64,000 bases of DNA from JADGQN01 sp035315185 (GCA_035315185.1 DATFYE010000027.1:27271-91270); one strand, 5' to 3'; positions 1 to 8,568 are shown, numbered from the stretch's first letter. The notes: generated by a model not told the origin, from the sequence alone. Translations and numbers: made by a program.

Positions 1-423
1 CGCCCACACAGCGCGCCGCCGCCTCCGTTGATGAAACCGGTACGATAACGGTAAAACGTGGTGCCGGTATGGATGCCGCTCAAACCCCGGACAAGGCCGC
101 CGTGGGGGCATCCCTAAGCCTCCATGGGCGTCACGTGCAGTGCCTCTACGAGGCTCTATTCTGACACCCATCACGACGGTCTGGCCTGGTGATTGAGGCA
201 ACGTGTTATTGATTGAGTTCATGCCGTTGCCCAGGCCGCGACGGTTTCGTCGAATGAACTGTCCTTTCCTCGACATTCTTGAACCGGCTGTTTTCCCCTG
301 ACCGTCACGACCGTCGGTACTTACAGCGCCTTACATACTGGCACGGCTATTGCTTGGTGACGTTCACAGAGCATAGGTCCCGGAAGCGCATGCCGGGGAA
401 CCAAAAACAAGAAAGGAGGCGCA
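1..423. other. Stretch without a recognisable gene
   Basis: No reading frame here has a convincing start, codon pattern or family match. The last bases (about 412-420) hold the AGGAGG ribosome binding site of the next gene. The stretch could be the end of a decayed gene lying mostly left of the window, but I see nothing to prove it. Confidence 0.5.
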
Positions 424-714
424 ATGAAAAAAGGTATCTGTATGGTGCTGTTAGGAGTGTTTCTTATGGGCGTGACCGCTCTCGTGGTCAGGACGGTAGG
501 GGCCCAGGGGCCCATTGCGCGGGAGGCCGGCGAGCATCCCAATATAGCTAAGGCGATCGAGGCCCTCGAAGTAGCTATAGGCGACATGCAGCGGGCACCT
601 CATGATTTTGGAGGACACAAGGCTAAAGCCATTGAGGCGAGCGAGAGGGCGATCAAACAGCTGAAACTCGCTCTCGCGTACCGGGCCCATGAGGATAGAC
701 CCCGTCACCCGTGA
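424..714 (+). CDS. Small exported protein of unknown function
   Basis: A 96-residue protein with a clear N-terminal signal peptide: two lysines, a hydrophobic stretch to about residue 22, and a VGAQG-like cleavage region around residues 25-29. The mature part is a short amphipathic helical repeat (HPNIAKAIEALE, then HKAKAIEASERAIKQL) with several histidines, so it probably folds as a small helical hairpin in the periplasm. The start is supported by AGGAGG eight bases upstream. I recognise the general pattern of small His-containing periplasmic proteins but no named family. It stands alone, with no operon partner. Confidence 0.7.
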   Translation: MKKGICMVLLGVFLMGVTALVVRTVGAQGPIAREAGEHPNIAKAIEALEVAIGDMQRAPHDFGGHKAKAIEASERAIKQLKLALAYRAHEDRPRHP

Positions 715-1209
715 GAGGCTTAGCAACGTCCCGCGTATGGCGGCCTGGTAATCCGGGCCGCCTTTCCTCCGCGCACTTGTGACTGCGTTGTTCAGAGATA
801 CGTAGCCCCTACCTGTGGTGACATCGCTTCAACTGACAAGGAAGTCGTAGCCGCGACGGTATGAGAGCGATTCCCATCTATCCACAGCATCATGCCCTTT
901 ATCAAGCTGCGCCAGTACCGCGTGCAATGTGCAACACATCGCTGGACCCAGACATTCAACAGGAAGAAAATTTGAACCGGACAGGTATTGAAAACACCCA
1001 CAAGTCAACGCCTTGGGATAACTCCTGAGCCGAGCGATTGCCAGCCGAAATGTAGATGATCAGCCTGTTGTCACCTGAGTCGCTCCTTGCAAGGCGGGCA
1101 CATAGACATTGATTATTTTCTGATCCTTATACTTAAGACTCCCGGTGAAGGATTCAGGAGAAAACGTGGGATCGATCCTCAGGACTTCGGCAGCCTCGTG
1201 AACGTAGAA
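715..1209. other. Intergenic stretch with decayed sequence
   Basis: No intact gene is seen. Around 1020-1085 the minus strand reads a short piece resembling the end of the neighbouring fragment (a LIIYIS stretch against LIIYYT). This suggests that a second, more degraded copy or part of the same gene once lay here. Confidence 0.35.
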
Positions 1210-1467
1210 TCATCTCGGCCAGGATTCTCCGAGTGCCCGGCGTGCGATCGTGAACTCCGAGCGCATGAGGACAGCCGTGTGGGGATTCCATGTTGACATG
1301 GTGTAATAGATGATCAGCTTGTCGCCCTCAACCTCCGTGAAGCGCTCGATCATCTGGGGAGAGAAGCCGCTGCCAACTGTGGTATAAGGATCGTTCTGTG
1401 TCTGGGGACCAATCGTGGGACCAGCGGGTACCCGGTGGGTACCCGGAAGGTACACGCTTGAAGGCAA
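1210..1467 (-). pseudogene. C-terminal fragment of a DUF4185-like secreted protein
   Basis: The frame encodes about 85 residues. Its second half (GDKLIIYYTMSTWNPHTAVL followed by MRSEF) resembles the C-terminal blade of DUF4185/glycosidase-like beta-propeller proteins, where STWNPY and VLM motifs recur. A full family member is several hundred residues, and no N-terminal part, signal peptide or ribosome binding site is present. I read it as a remnant. The assignment rests on motif memory only, and chance similarity is possible. Confidence 0.35.
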
Positions 1468-1474
1468 ATCGGTA

Positions 1475-1852
1475 TTATACGTCCAGGTCCAGTTCTACCT
1501 CATCACCGTCCTTAATGTCCAGTGCGTCCTTGAGATGCACGGGCGCGACGATCTCCAGTATTTGCTCGGGATAATTCGGAACGAGCGGTATGATGACGCC
1601 GCAATCGTAGCGCCCGTTTATTCGGCCGCGATACGTCAGGGCGTCGCAGAAACCTTCCTCGCAGGAAGAAAGCCGGTCGGTCCCCTCTCGTACCAGTTGC
1701 CGCTGAATGGCCGGGTCCTGCACGTCAATATTGAGAGTGCCACAGAAGGGCGTGAATTTGAACTTCTCGCATATCTCGCGGTTCACCCAATCGATCGCGA
1801 GAAATTTTCCTGACTCGCCAAGACCCGTGACAACCTTACCCTTGATTTTCAT
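1475..1852 (-). CDS. CTP-dependent riboflavin kinase homologue (DUF120 type)
   Basis: This 125-residue protein has the pattern of the archaeal CTP-dependent riboflavin kinase family, which phosphorylates riboflavin to FMN with CTP. Visible are the N-terminal KGKVVTGLGES strand-loop, the FTPFCGTLNI motif near residues 34-43, and the C-terminal LEIVAPVHLKDALDIKDGDE block typical of the cradle-loop barrel. The length equals that of stand-alone archaeal enzymes. It lies 122 bases downstream of ubiX on the same strand. UbiX consumes reduced FMN to make prenylated FMN, so the context fits local FMN supply. Bacteria normally use the ATP-dependent RibF, so this gene may be laterally acquired. Activity is inferred, not shown. 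Confidence 0.8.
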   Translation of the reverse strand: MKIKGKVVTGLGESGKFLAIDWVNREICEKFKFTPFCGTLNIDVQDPAIQRQLVREGTDRLSSCEEGFCDALTYRGRINGRYDCGVIIPLVPNYPEQILEIVAPVHLKDALDIKDGDEVELDLDV

Positions 1853-1861
1853 AGCAAACTA

Positions 1862-1970
1862 CCTGTTAGTAGTTACGAGTTACGGGCAGAAGCCTGTTAC
1901 GAGCTAAGGGCAAAAGCTTGTAAACCCGTAACGATCCTTTCCTGTAACAGTTCTTGTTTGTAACGTTTTC
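1862..1970. repeat. Degenerate short tandem tract between ubiX and the riboflavin kinase gene
   Basis: The stretch is built from variants of a GTTACGAG / GTAACG unit, repeated with errors on both sides of short spacers (for example TTACGAGTTACGGG and CTGTTACGAG). It resembles other degenerate 6-8 base tracts between genes in this window and has no coding signal. Confidence 0.5.
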
Positions 1971-1975
1971 TATAT

Positions 1976-2575
1976 CTACTGCTTTTTCCCCTTCTCCCGC
2001 ACGAACTTCACGTCACTCTTTGCCCCCCACCGCTTGAAGAGCTTCCCGTCGATAGAAAAAAGGTCGAGGACCTTGCCAATGGTCTGGTCGATCAAGTTGT
2101 CGATCGTCTTAGGCATGTGGTAAAAGGCGGGGGCTGGCGGCATGATGACTCCCCCTATACGCGTGACCTTTGTCATGAGTTCCAGATGACCTTCGTGGAG
2201 CGGTGTCTCGCGCACCACGAGCACGAGCCTTCTCCGCTCCTTCAGGGTTACGTCCGCTGCCCTGATCAGAAGATTGTAGTTAAACGAATTGGCGACCGCA
2301 GAGAGTGTTTTAATTGAGCAGGGTATGACGACCATGCCGTCGGTTTTGTATGAACCACTGGCGATGGCCGCTCCGATGTCTTCCACGTCATAAACCGTGT
2401 GCGCCAATGCTTCAAGATCAGCCGGAGCATACTCTGTTTCGATGAGTAGATTCTTGATCGCGGACTGAGTCACAACGAGGTGCGTTTCCACACTGCATGC
2501 GGCCAAAGCCTTCAACATCCGGACGCCGTAGATGACCCCCGTTGCGCCCGATATGCCCACTATGATTCTTGTCAA
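1976..2575 (-). CDS. ubiX: UbiX-type flavin prenyltransferase
   Basis: A 199-residue protein of usual UbiX length. It opens with TRIIVGISGATGVIYGVRML, the phosphate/FMN-binding Rossmann-like motif of the family, and carries the ASGSYKTDGMVVIPCSIKTL and RETPLHEGHLELM blocks in which UbiX binds dimethylallyl phosphate and FMN. UbiX joins a dimethylallyl group to FMNH2, giving the prenylated FMN cofactor of UbiD enzymes. The ATG overlaps the stop of the upstream ubiD paralogue by four bases (ATGA), so the two are translationally coupled. Cytoplasmic. It presumably serves all three UbiD paralogues of the operon and the fourth near 29-30 kb. Confidence 0.95.
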   Translation of the reverse strand: MTRIIVGISGATGVIYGVRMLKALAACSVETHLVVTQSAIKNLLIETEYAPADLEALAHTVYDVEDIGAAIASGSYKTDGMVVIPCSIKTLSAVANSFNYNLLIRAADVTLKERRRLVLVVRETPLHEGHLELMTKVTRIGGVIMPPAPAFYHMPKTIDNLIDQTIGKVLDLFSIDGKLFKRWGAKSDVKFVREKGKKQ

Positions 2576-3903
2576 CAGACACCTCCGACGGATTTAAGAA
2601 TTCGTTCAACGTTCTTACGGCTTCCGGCGGCAACACAGGCCTTCTCCTCGAACGTCTTCCCCTGCGTCGTCGCATCAATTCCCATCTTGGCTACCCCAAG
2701 ACCGTGCTCGGCCTGAGGGTCGATAGCTTGCGCGTGCAGGTCAGGTACGATCAGAATGTCCCTGTCGGCGAGGCACCTGGTAACCAGAGCCCATTCTACA
2801 TCCCTGAGATTGTGAAGGTCAACGTCTTCATCCACAATAACTGCTTTCTTTATCGTCTGAAAGGCGAGTAGTGAGAGCACCAGATTACGTATTCTCGATC
2901 TGTGAACCGGCTTTACGGAAAGCACGACTGAGGATCCGAAGGTTTTTTGCACGAATGCAATATCGACGATGAATGGGAAGAGCTTTTTCACCGTTTCCTC
3001 TATGTGAGCCCGGCTGACGAAGGTGAGATACGTATCCCCTTCGAGGCTTGTCGGCAAGAGAGCATGATACATCGGCGACGGCTGGTAGGAGAGCCGATTC
3101 ACCACCATGGTAGGGCTTTCCTTGTTTGTCATGTAGTAGCCGCTGATTTCACCAAGAGGCCCGTCCTGTCTCACATCCGTGGGGTCGACATAGCCTTCAA
3201 GGTAAATCTCCGCACCTGCCGGCGCGTCGATTGGAGAATCGAAAGATTCGATCACCCTGATACCTTTTCCTTTTAGGCCGCCGGCCACTTCAAGCTTATC
3301 TGTACCTGGCTGCGCCTTTAGCGCCATCGATAGAAAGAGAATAGGATCGACGCCCACCGCCACGGTAACAGGCATCCGCTCCCCTTTGGCCTTGTGCTTC
3401 TTGTAAATATCGACCAACGGCGGATTGATGATCGCTATACCTATGCGATCCTTGCCCCGGTACTCCATCCTGTGGACGCCTCTGCCCACAACGCCCGTAT
3501 CCGGATCACGGGCCGCGACAATACTTGTGGTTATGAAGGGAGCCGAATCCTTCTCATAGTGTTTCAGTATCGGTAGAAGCTCCAGGAGGTCTCGTCCTTT
3601 AACACTCACGGTTTCCAGTTTTTTTTCGACCCGCACCTTTTTGGCCCTTTTTTTGAGGCTTTCAAGAAAGAACTGATACGGGTTATCCGTGTCGAAGAGA
3701 AGGCGAAAGATCTCGTGCGACGGGACGAGGTTCGCAACAAGGGAGCAGGTGTATCCCTTGAGGTTCTTGAAGAGCAGTACTTTCTTTGTGTCGGAGAGTC
3801 TCTCGATCAATTCGGGAATGTCTTCCCGGGTGACCTGATCCTGGATTTCAAGGAGCAGGCCACGCTTCTTCACAAAAGTAATGTAATCGCGCAGAGAGTC
3901 CAT
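2572..3903 (-). CDS. UbiD-family (de)carboxylase, paralogue C
   Basis: A 443-residue UbiD-family protein. The N-terminal MDSLRDYITFVKKRG block, the central DGPLGEISGYYM motif near residue 245, and the C-terminal MGIDAT motif match the family. In canonical members the catalytic loop reads EGPFGE/D; here the first acidic residue is Asp rather than Glu. It is shorter than paralogues A and B and diverges more. It sits between the PpcC-size gene (3 bases upstream) and ubiX (4-base overlap). In the phenol pathway of Thauera, two UbiD proteins form the core of phenylphosphate carboxylase. This third one could be a decarboxylase of a related hydroxybenzoate, or a modified core subunit. Confidence 0.88.
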   Translation of the reverse strand: MDSLRDYITFVKKRGLLLEIQDQVTREDIPELIERLSDTKKVLLFKNLKGYTCSLVANLVPSHEIFRLLFDTDNPYQFFLESLKKRAKKVRVEKKLETVSVKGRDLLELLPILKHYEKDSAPFITTSIVAARDPDTGVVGRGVHRMEYRGKDRIGIAIINPPLVDIYKKHKAKGERMPVTVAVGVDPILFLSMALKAQPGTDKLEVAGGLKGKGIRVIESFDSPIDAPAGAEIYLEGYVDPTDVRQDGPLGEISGYYMTNKESPTMVVNRLSYQPSPMYHALLPTSLEGDTYLTFVSRAHIEETVKKLFPFIVDIAFVQKTFGSSVVLSVKPVHRSRIRNLVLSLLAFQTIKKAVIVDEDVDLHNLRDVEWALVTRCLADRDILIVPDLHAQAIDPQAEHGLGVAKMGIDATTQGKTFEEKACVAAGSRKNVERILKSVGGVC

Positions 3904-3906
3904 AGT

Positions 3907-4161
3907 TCACATCCCTTTCGGTATAACATCGACGATTTCCAGTATCTGCATCGAACAAGGGGTCTCTATGAGCTGCCCCCTCCCGAGCCTCAACCAGAGC
4001 CTTTCAGGATACTTCTCCGGATCAAGAGATATCTTGATCTTCGCGTGCGTTGACCGATACTTCTTTCTGCCCGGAGAGAGGTCCCGTATTACAGCCACCC
4101 ACTCCTCACCCTCTCGTAAGTCACCAAAGTTTTTCTGTATAAACGTGTCCCAGACCGGCAT
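3907..4161 (-). CDS. Small subunit resembling phenylphosphate carboxylase gamma (PpcC-like)
   Basis: An 84-residue, roughly 10-kDa cytoplasmic protein preceded by AGGAGG that overlaps the stop of ubiD paralogue B. It is rich in basic residues and in beta-strand-like alternation, with no cysteine cluster and no membrane segment. Thauera phenylphosphate carboxylase has a 10-kDa gamma subunit encoded beside its UbiD subunits. Size and position between two ubiD paralogues support the same role here, probably structural or in substrate handling. I call it by context; the sequence alone does not name it. Confidence 0.6.
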   Translation of the reverse strand: MPVWDTFIQKNFGDLREGEEWVAVIRDLSPGRKKYRSTHAKIKISLDPEKYPERLWLRLGRGQLIETPCSMQILEIVDVIPKGM

Positions 4162-4170
4162 GAAGACCTC

Positions 4171-5616
4171 CTAATCTTTGAAGCCGTACGTGCGCCACTT
4201 ACTGAGCACGCGCTCTTGTATATCTTTGGGATAAGTGCTGTTGAAGGAGACCGGGATGGGCAGGTCCGACGCAGGCCATTCCGGCGGGAAGAGACAGTCG
4301 AAAACAACCTTGGGGGTCCTGCTGAATTTTCGCTCCTCCGGGCTACAGAAGGGATTGAGTGGCGTGCCGAAACCGTGCTCTGTGACCCGGATGCCTCTCA
4401 CCGGGTGGCAGCGTGTGCAGAGCGCGTGAATAATCGCATCCTTATTGTAGATATCGGTCTTGTCATCCACTACGAGCACCATATGAAACCATGCGCCAAA
4501 TTTGCTGCCGAACACGAGCTGGCTGATCTGGGTGGCGATGTTCGCGTAGATCGGCTTTACGCCTACAACCACGAGATGATGCGTTGACTCCGGCAGCATA
4601 TAGACCCCTGAGATGGGCAGTCCCTGGTCTCTCAGCATCCGGTCCATTTCAAGCGCCATCGAGAAAGAGCGGAGCAACTGTCCTTCGTCCGTTGGCACAC
4701 CCATGTTGGAAACAGCCATGATCGGTTTCTTGCGCATAGTTACGGCCCTGACACGGTAGACCGTCCGTTTATCGCGCGGGCTTGTCCTGTAACCCGTGTA
4801 CTCGCCGAAGGGCGCTTCCTCTATGGTGAGGTTGGGCACAATTATACCCTCGATAATAATCTCTGCATGGGCCGGCACATACAGGTCACAGGTTTCACAT
4901 TTCACGACCTCAACCGGCTCACCCATCAATTGCCCCGTAAACTCGGACTCCGCGATAGGGCTTGGAGCAGAGCTCGCTATGGCTGAAAGAGGATCAGGAC
5001 TTATCACCGTGGCAAAAGGCATGGGAAGGTTGCGCGGAGCGTACTTGCCGTAAAGCATCTTACCCATGTCGGAGAAGGGGAGTACGGGGCCGACCATGGT
5101 TTTCTCATCAAAAAGCATCTGCCGGTACATACCCCAGTTGACGAAGTCCGTGTCATAATCTTTGGCCACGACAAAGTGCCAGGTACAGATATAGCGCCCC
5201 CCGTCACCGTCGTGGACCATGGGCGCCGGAAGATTGAGAAGGTTCGCGTCATCGCCCGTGAGGATAATCTCTTTGCAGGGCGCATCCTTCCTGTCGATGA
5301 TGCGAGGCGCGATCGGCGCTCCACGCGTTCTCTTCAAGTATTCTCCTTGTATCTCGGGAATCGACGCCTCGGGAGGCAGGCCGAAACAGATGGCGAGCCG
5401 TCGGTACGTGGCTATCGGGGCACCGAAGGCTTCAAAGTCAGGATAGTCTTTTATTTTTTTGAAGTAAGCGGCAGGTGATTTGCGTTCACACATCCTGCGC
5501 ACGATGGCGCCCATCTCAAGGTCCCAGTCCACCTCCTCGTTTACGACGACAGCATCTCCCGTTTTCAGGAGCGCTTCAATGTAAGTCCTGTTGTCCTTGT
5601 AGTATTTATAAGCCAT
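4171..5616 (-). CDS. UbiD-family carboxylase, paralogue B (phenylphosphate carboxylase core-like)
   Basis: A 481-residue UbiD-family protein, the usual length for phenylphosphate carboxylase alpha/beta. It carries the MVHDGDGGRYICTWHFVVAK block (family metal/prFMN region), the LMGEPVEVVKCETCDLYVPA region, and EAPFGEYTGYRTSP near residue 275, which holds both catalytic glutamates. The start ATG follows TAGGAGG by seven bases. Downstream genes (PpcC-like, paralogue C, ubiX) are tightly packed. A 246-base gap separates it from the HAD genes upstream, so it may also have its own promoter. Expected reaction: reversible carboxylation or decarboxylation of a phenolic ring using prenylated FMN, with metal and K+. 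Confidence 0.9.
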   Translation of the reverse strand: MAYKYYKDNRTYIEALLKTGDAVVVNEEVDWDLEMGAIVRRMCERKSPAAYFKKIKDYPDFEAFGAPIATYRRLAICFGLPPEASIPEIQGEYLKRTRGAPIAPRIIDRKDAPCKEIILTGDDANLLNLPAPMVHDGDGGRYICTWHFVVAKDYDTDFVNWGMYRQMLFDEKTMVGPVLPFSDMGKMLYGKYAPRNLPMPFATVISPDPLSAIASSAPSPIAESEFTGQLMGEPVEVVKCETCDLYVPAHAEIIIEGIIVPNLTIEEAPFGEYTGYRTSPRDKRTVYRVRAVTMRKKPIMAVSNMGVPTDEGQLLRSFSMALEMDRMLRDQGLPISGVYMLPESTHHLVVVGVKPIYANIATQISQLVFGSKFGAWFHMVLVVDDKTDIYNKDAIIHALCTRCHPVRGIRVTEHGFGTPLNPFCSPEERKFSRTPKVVFDCLFPPEWPASDLPIPVSFNSTYPKDIQERVLSKWRTYGFKD

Positions 5617-5862
5617 CCGTTACCTCCTAGTATCGGTTCGTCTTCAGGTGCATAGCTTCGTTGTCGCTGCGTCACTCTCCTCCTGCCACCCGTGTGGACT
5701 TGTCTGTGCCCGTTGGAAAGACGGTGCTCACGGGTACCCGGCGAAAACAATCCTCGCTGCCGCCTCGCTCTCCATCCTGAATACGAGCCGCTACTTACGT
5801 GTAAGCAATAGCACGATTGGTCGTAAGCATTCTGAGGCATGAGCCTACGTCATCATTAATCG
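5617..5862. other. Gap inside the carboxylase operon
   Basis: There are 246 bases without a supportable gene. A short palindrome CTTACGTGTAAG lies at about 5796-5807. I see no clear promoter for the minus strand. This is the only sizeable break in the run from paralogue A to ubiX. Confidence 0.5.
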
Positions 5863-6393
5863 CTATTGATAATGCGCCACAAGCTGGTCCCACTTCCCTT
5901 GAACTTTCAAGATGAATTCAGCGAGTTCCCGTGCTACCCCTTTTCCTCCGCCGGCCTTGGTCACGAGATCCGCAATTGCCCGAGCCTCGGGCGAGCCGTC
6001 CGCCGGCGCCACCGAAAAGAAGACGCGCTTCATGATACCCAGGTCGATCATCTCATCACCCACATAACAGATGACATCGTCCTTGAGCCCCGACTGCTGT
6101 TCAAATTCATCGAGCCTGGCCATCTTTGCAGAGCTTCCCCAGAGCATATCGGGCGGAACGCCGTAGATCTTGGCCATCTGCTCCACGTCCCTCGACACTT
6201 TACTCGTCAGGAAAGAGACCCCCACGCCTGAATCCATGAGAGCCTTGATACCGATGCGGTCCTGGAGAGAGAATGCTTCCGATTTCACCCCGTCCTGTGT
6301 ATAGAAGAGGGTGTTGTCCGTAAGGATACCGTGAATATCAAAGATGACAAACTTCACTTTCTTTGCCTTTTCAATTGCTTCTGCCTGACCCAT
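5863..6393 (-). CDS. HAD-like protein, phenylphosphate carboxylase delta-like, copy 2
   Basis: A 176-residue KdsC-like HAD-fold protein. Motif I reads FVIFDIHGILTDN with the nucleophile Asp at residue 19, but the usual acid/base Asp two residues later is His21. Motif II Ser/Thr lies in SFLTSK, and motif IV is YVGDEMIDLGIM. Thauera phenylphosphate carboxylase has an 18-kDa HAD-type delta subunit thought to handle the phosphoryl group, and size and context match. The ATG chosen (6393) follows GGGGTGAGG; a GTG three codons upstream is possible. It lies 12 bases after the first HAD gene. Catalysis with DxH instead of DxD is uncertain. Confidence 0.78.
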   Translation of the reverse strand: MGQAEAIEKAKKVKFVIFDIHGILTDNTLFYTQDGVKSEAFSLQDRIGIKALMDSGVGVSFLTSKVSRDVEQMAKIYGVPPDMLWGSSAKMARLDEFEQQSGLKDDVICYVGDEMIDLGIMKRVFFSVAPADGSPEARAIADLVTKAGGGKGVARELAEFILKVQGKWDQLVAHYQ

Positions 6394-6405
6394 CGTCCTC
6401 ACCCC

Positions 6406-6963
6406 CTATTTGTAACCCATCTTTGTTACTTTCTCCACCCACTCATCCCACTTGCCCATTGACCGCAGGATGAATTCACAGATTTCCCTTATGGGACCCC
6501 TGCCACCAGGCGCAGACGTTACGTGGTGAGCCAGTTCTTTCACTTCGGGAATGGCATCGGCCACAGCCACCGCAAACCCAACCTTCTTCATCACCGGTAT
6601 GTCGGATAGCTCGCACCCGATGTAACCGATCTGATCATCGGTCAGGTTCAGTTCCTTTTTCAGTTCTTCCAGCTTGGCCGTTTTGTCTGTCACGGCAAAG
6701 TACATCTTGTCGAGCTTCAATTCCTTTGCCCGATACAATCCTTCACCGTCGATGGAGGTACTATCGAGAAAGACGGGCTTTATGTCGTTCGCCATCATCG
6801 ACAGGTCTCCAAACCCGTCCATGTGCCAGAAAGCGTACCGCCTGTTCCCTTCGACATCGCAGAAGACGGTATTCGTCGTGAGTACCCCATGGATGTCATG
6901 GGCAAATAGCTTTATCTTCTTTGCCCGCTCTTTCGCATCATTGATATTTTTTTCCAATGCCAT
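6406..6963 (-). CDS. HAD-like protein, phenylphosphate carboxylase delta-like, copy 1
   Basis: A 185-residue paralogue of the next gene in the operon. Motif I is LFAHDIHGVLTTN, again D-x-H (Asp23, His25) instead of D-x-D. Motif II is FLDSTS. Motif IV reads YIGCELSDIPVM, so the first metal-binding Asp of the usual GDD is Cys while a later Asp remains. It may be a weak or non-catalytic partner that forms a hetero-oligomer with copy 2. It starts 43 bases after paralogue A and is clearly co-transcribed. Both copies end in the KWD-containing tail typical of the KdsC-like branch. Confidence 0.76.
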   Translation of the reverse strand: MALEKNINDAKERAKKIKLFAHDIHGVLTTNTVFCDVEGNRRYAFWHMDGFGDLSMMANDIKPVFLDSTSIDGEGLYRAKELKLDKMYFAVTDKTAKLEELKKELNLTDDQIGYIGCELSDIPVMKKVGFAVAVADAIPEVKELAHHVTSAPGGRGPIREICEFILRSMGKWDEWVEKVTKMGYK

Positions 6964-7005
6964 CGCTCATTCCTCCCTTCAATCTGTTAATGGGGCTCGC
7001 GGCGT

Positions 7006-8418
7006 TCAATCGATTCCATATTCAGACCATCTGGCTTTGACCTTGGCAAGCATGCCTTCTGAAAGCTTGATCTCCGTGGGCTTAACTTTCCATTCGAAAG
7101 GTATGGTTGCATCCAGGATGATGCGTGAGGTGATAAACTTGTTCTCGTCAGCTCCAATGGCTGGATCGAGCGGAGTTGACCTGCCCCTGTTAATGATCTG
7201 AGTGCCTCTAAGAGGATTGTAGCGCGTACCGAGTGCCCACCATACTCTCGGAAGATCATCTGCATCGATATCATCATCCACGATGATGACGCATTTGATT
7301 CCGTACGTGCCGGTGTTGCTTGCGATGACCGCGGCACCCACCTGGTCCGCATGGCCGGGATACATCTGCTGCACGGAAACGACTACTATGAAACGTCCTG
7401 AGCCTTCCGGCAGCGTATAGACCGACTTGATGCCGGGGATTTCCATCTTGACCAGGTCAGTCCATAAGGAGGCGTTACGCGTAAAGGCGTAGAGCATATG
7501 CTGGTCGCCCACAGGCCTGCCAACGCTTGTCTCCCAGAGAATGGGGTTGTTTCTAAAGTAGACGCGCTTGACGTCAAGGGCGGGCTTGGGGATAGGTTTT
7601 ATGAGTTCTTCCGTGTAGTAACCTGTGTACTCGCCGAAGGGCCCCTCGTTCCTCAGTTGTTGAGGATCGACCTCCCCTTCGAGGACGATCTCTGCGGCAG
7701 CCGGGATAGGAAGCCCTGTGAGCTGGCCTTTTACGACATCAACAGGTTCGCCGCGCAGAGAGCTTACCACATCGTATCCGCTCTTTGCTTTGACCGTTGC
7801 AGCGCTGGCAAAGATATGCAGCGGATCGCCGCCTATGATCGCGCAGGCAGGCATCTTCTTGCCCGCCTTAGCGTATTTCTTCATGATCCTGTCGCCTGTC
7901 TTCCCTTTTAGTATCTGGACGCCTATGGTCTTGTTGTCGAGGATGCCCATGCGGTAGGTACCGAGGTTTATGTTGCCGGTCTCAGGGTCCTGCAATACCA
8001 TGAATACTGCGGTGCCGAAATAGCGCCCTCCATCCAGCTCATAAAACTTGGGCGAAGGAAAGGCAAACGTGTCCACCTTGTCACCCTCAACGACGTTCTC
8101 GAAAATGGGACCGTCTTTCACTTCCTTTGCCCGGATCACTTCCTTGACCGCGACACTGACCCACTCCTTGGTAAGCTCCACCATGGAGAGCTTCGGACTC
8201 TTTCCAAGGATCATTGCCAGCCTCTGCGTGGTGCCGAATGCACCGGTCAGAACGGGGCTCTTATATCCCTTCACGTTTTCGAACAACAGTGCCGGGCCGC
8301 TCTTCTCTTCAACGACCTTTGCGACATGAGAGATTTCCAGATCCCAGTCTACTTCCGCTCTTACCCTTTTTAGCTGCCCCTCTTTTTCGCACAAAGATAT
8401 GAAGTCTCTAAGATCCAT
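7006..8418 (-). CDS. UbiD-family carboxylase, paralogue A (first gene of the operon)
   Basis: A 470-residue UbiD-family protein with FYELDGGRYFGTAVFMVLQ, SLRGEPVDVVKGQLTGLPIP and EGPFGEYTGYYTEE near residue 265. The last carries the catalytic Glu pair in its canonical form. ATG at 8418 is preferred because GGGGG stands six bases upstream; a GTG at 8424 is in frame. It is the first gene after the shared LysR-type promoter, with a leader of roughly 145 bases. It is most similar to paralogue B, so A and B would be the alpha/beta core of a phenylphosphate-carboxylase-like enzyme. Confidence 0.9.
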   Translation of the reverse strand: MDLRDFISLCEKEGQLKRVRAEVDWDLEISHVAKVVEEKSGPALLFENVKGYKSPVLTGAFGTTQRLAMILGKSPKLSMVELTKEWVSVAVKEVIRAKEVKDGPIFENVVEGDKVDTFAFPSPKFYELDGGRYFGTAVFMVLQDPETGNINLGTYRMGILDNKTIGVQILKGKTGDRIMKKYAKAGKKMPACAIIGGDPLHIFASAATVKAKSGYDVVSSLRGEPVDVVKGQLTGLPIPAAAEIVLEGEVDPQQLRNEGPFGEYTGYYTEELIKPIPKPALDVKRVYFRNNPILWETSVGRPVGDQHMLYAFTRNASLWTDLVKMEIPGIKSVYTLPEGSGRFIVVVSVQQMYPGHADQVGAAVIASNTGTYGIKCVIIVDDDIDADDLPRVWWALGTRYNPLRGTQIINRGRSTPLDPAIGADENKFITSRIILDATIPFEWKVKPTEIKLSEGMLAKVKARWSEYGID

Positions 8419-8435
8419 ACGCACCCCCTTTAAAA

Positions 8436-8550
8436 TCAGTGATCAGTGATCACTGATCAGTAAAGTAACGCTTCAGTATCTCTTACCTCTTACTCACGTC
8501 ATTTACTGCTTATTGGCGACTTGTCACTGATCACTACTTACTGATCACTT
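8436..8550. repeat. Short palindromic TGATCA tracts upstream of the ubiD operon
   Basis: GTGATCA/TGATCACT units are repeated at 8436-8460 and again at 8525-8550, with plain sequence between. Each unit is its own inverted repeat, so a transcript leaving the minus-strand promoter would carry hairpins in its leader. Very similar units occur at 31721-31747. Confidence 0.6.
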
Positions 8551-8568
8551 TAGTCTCAGTATGCACCA

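Noticed and set aside
8436..8550. Possible CRISPR-like or iteron array made of TGATCA units
   Set aside because: Units are 7-8 bases, irregular and without equal spacers; there is no cas or replication gene nearby.
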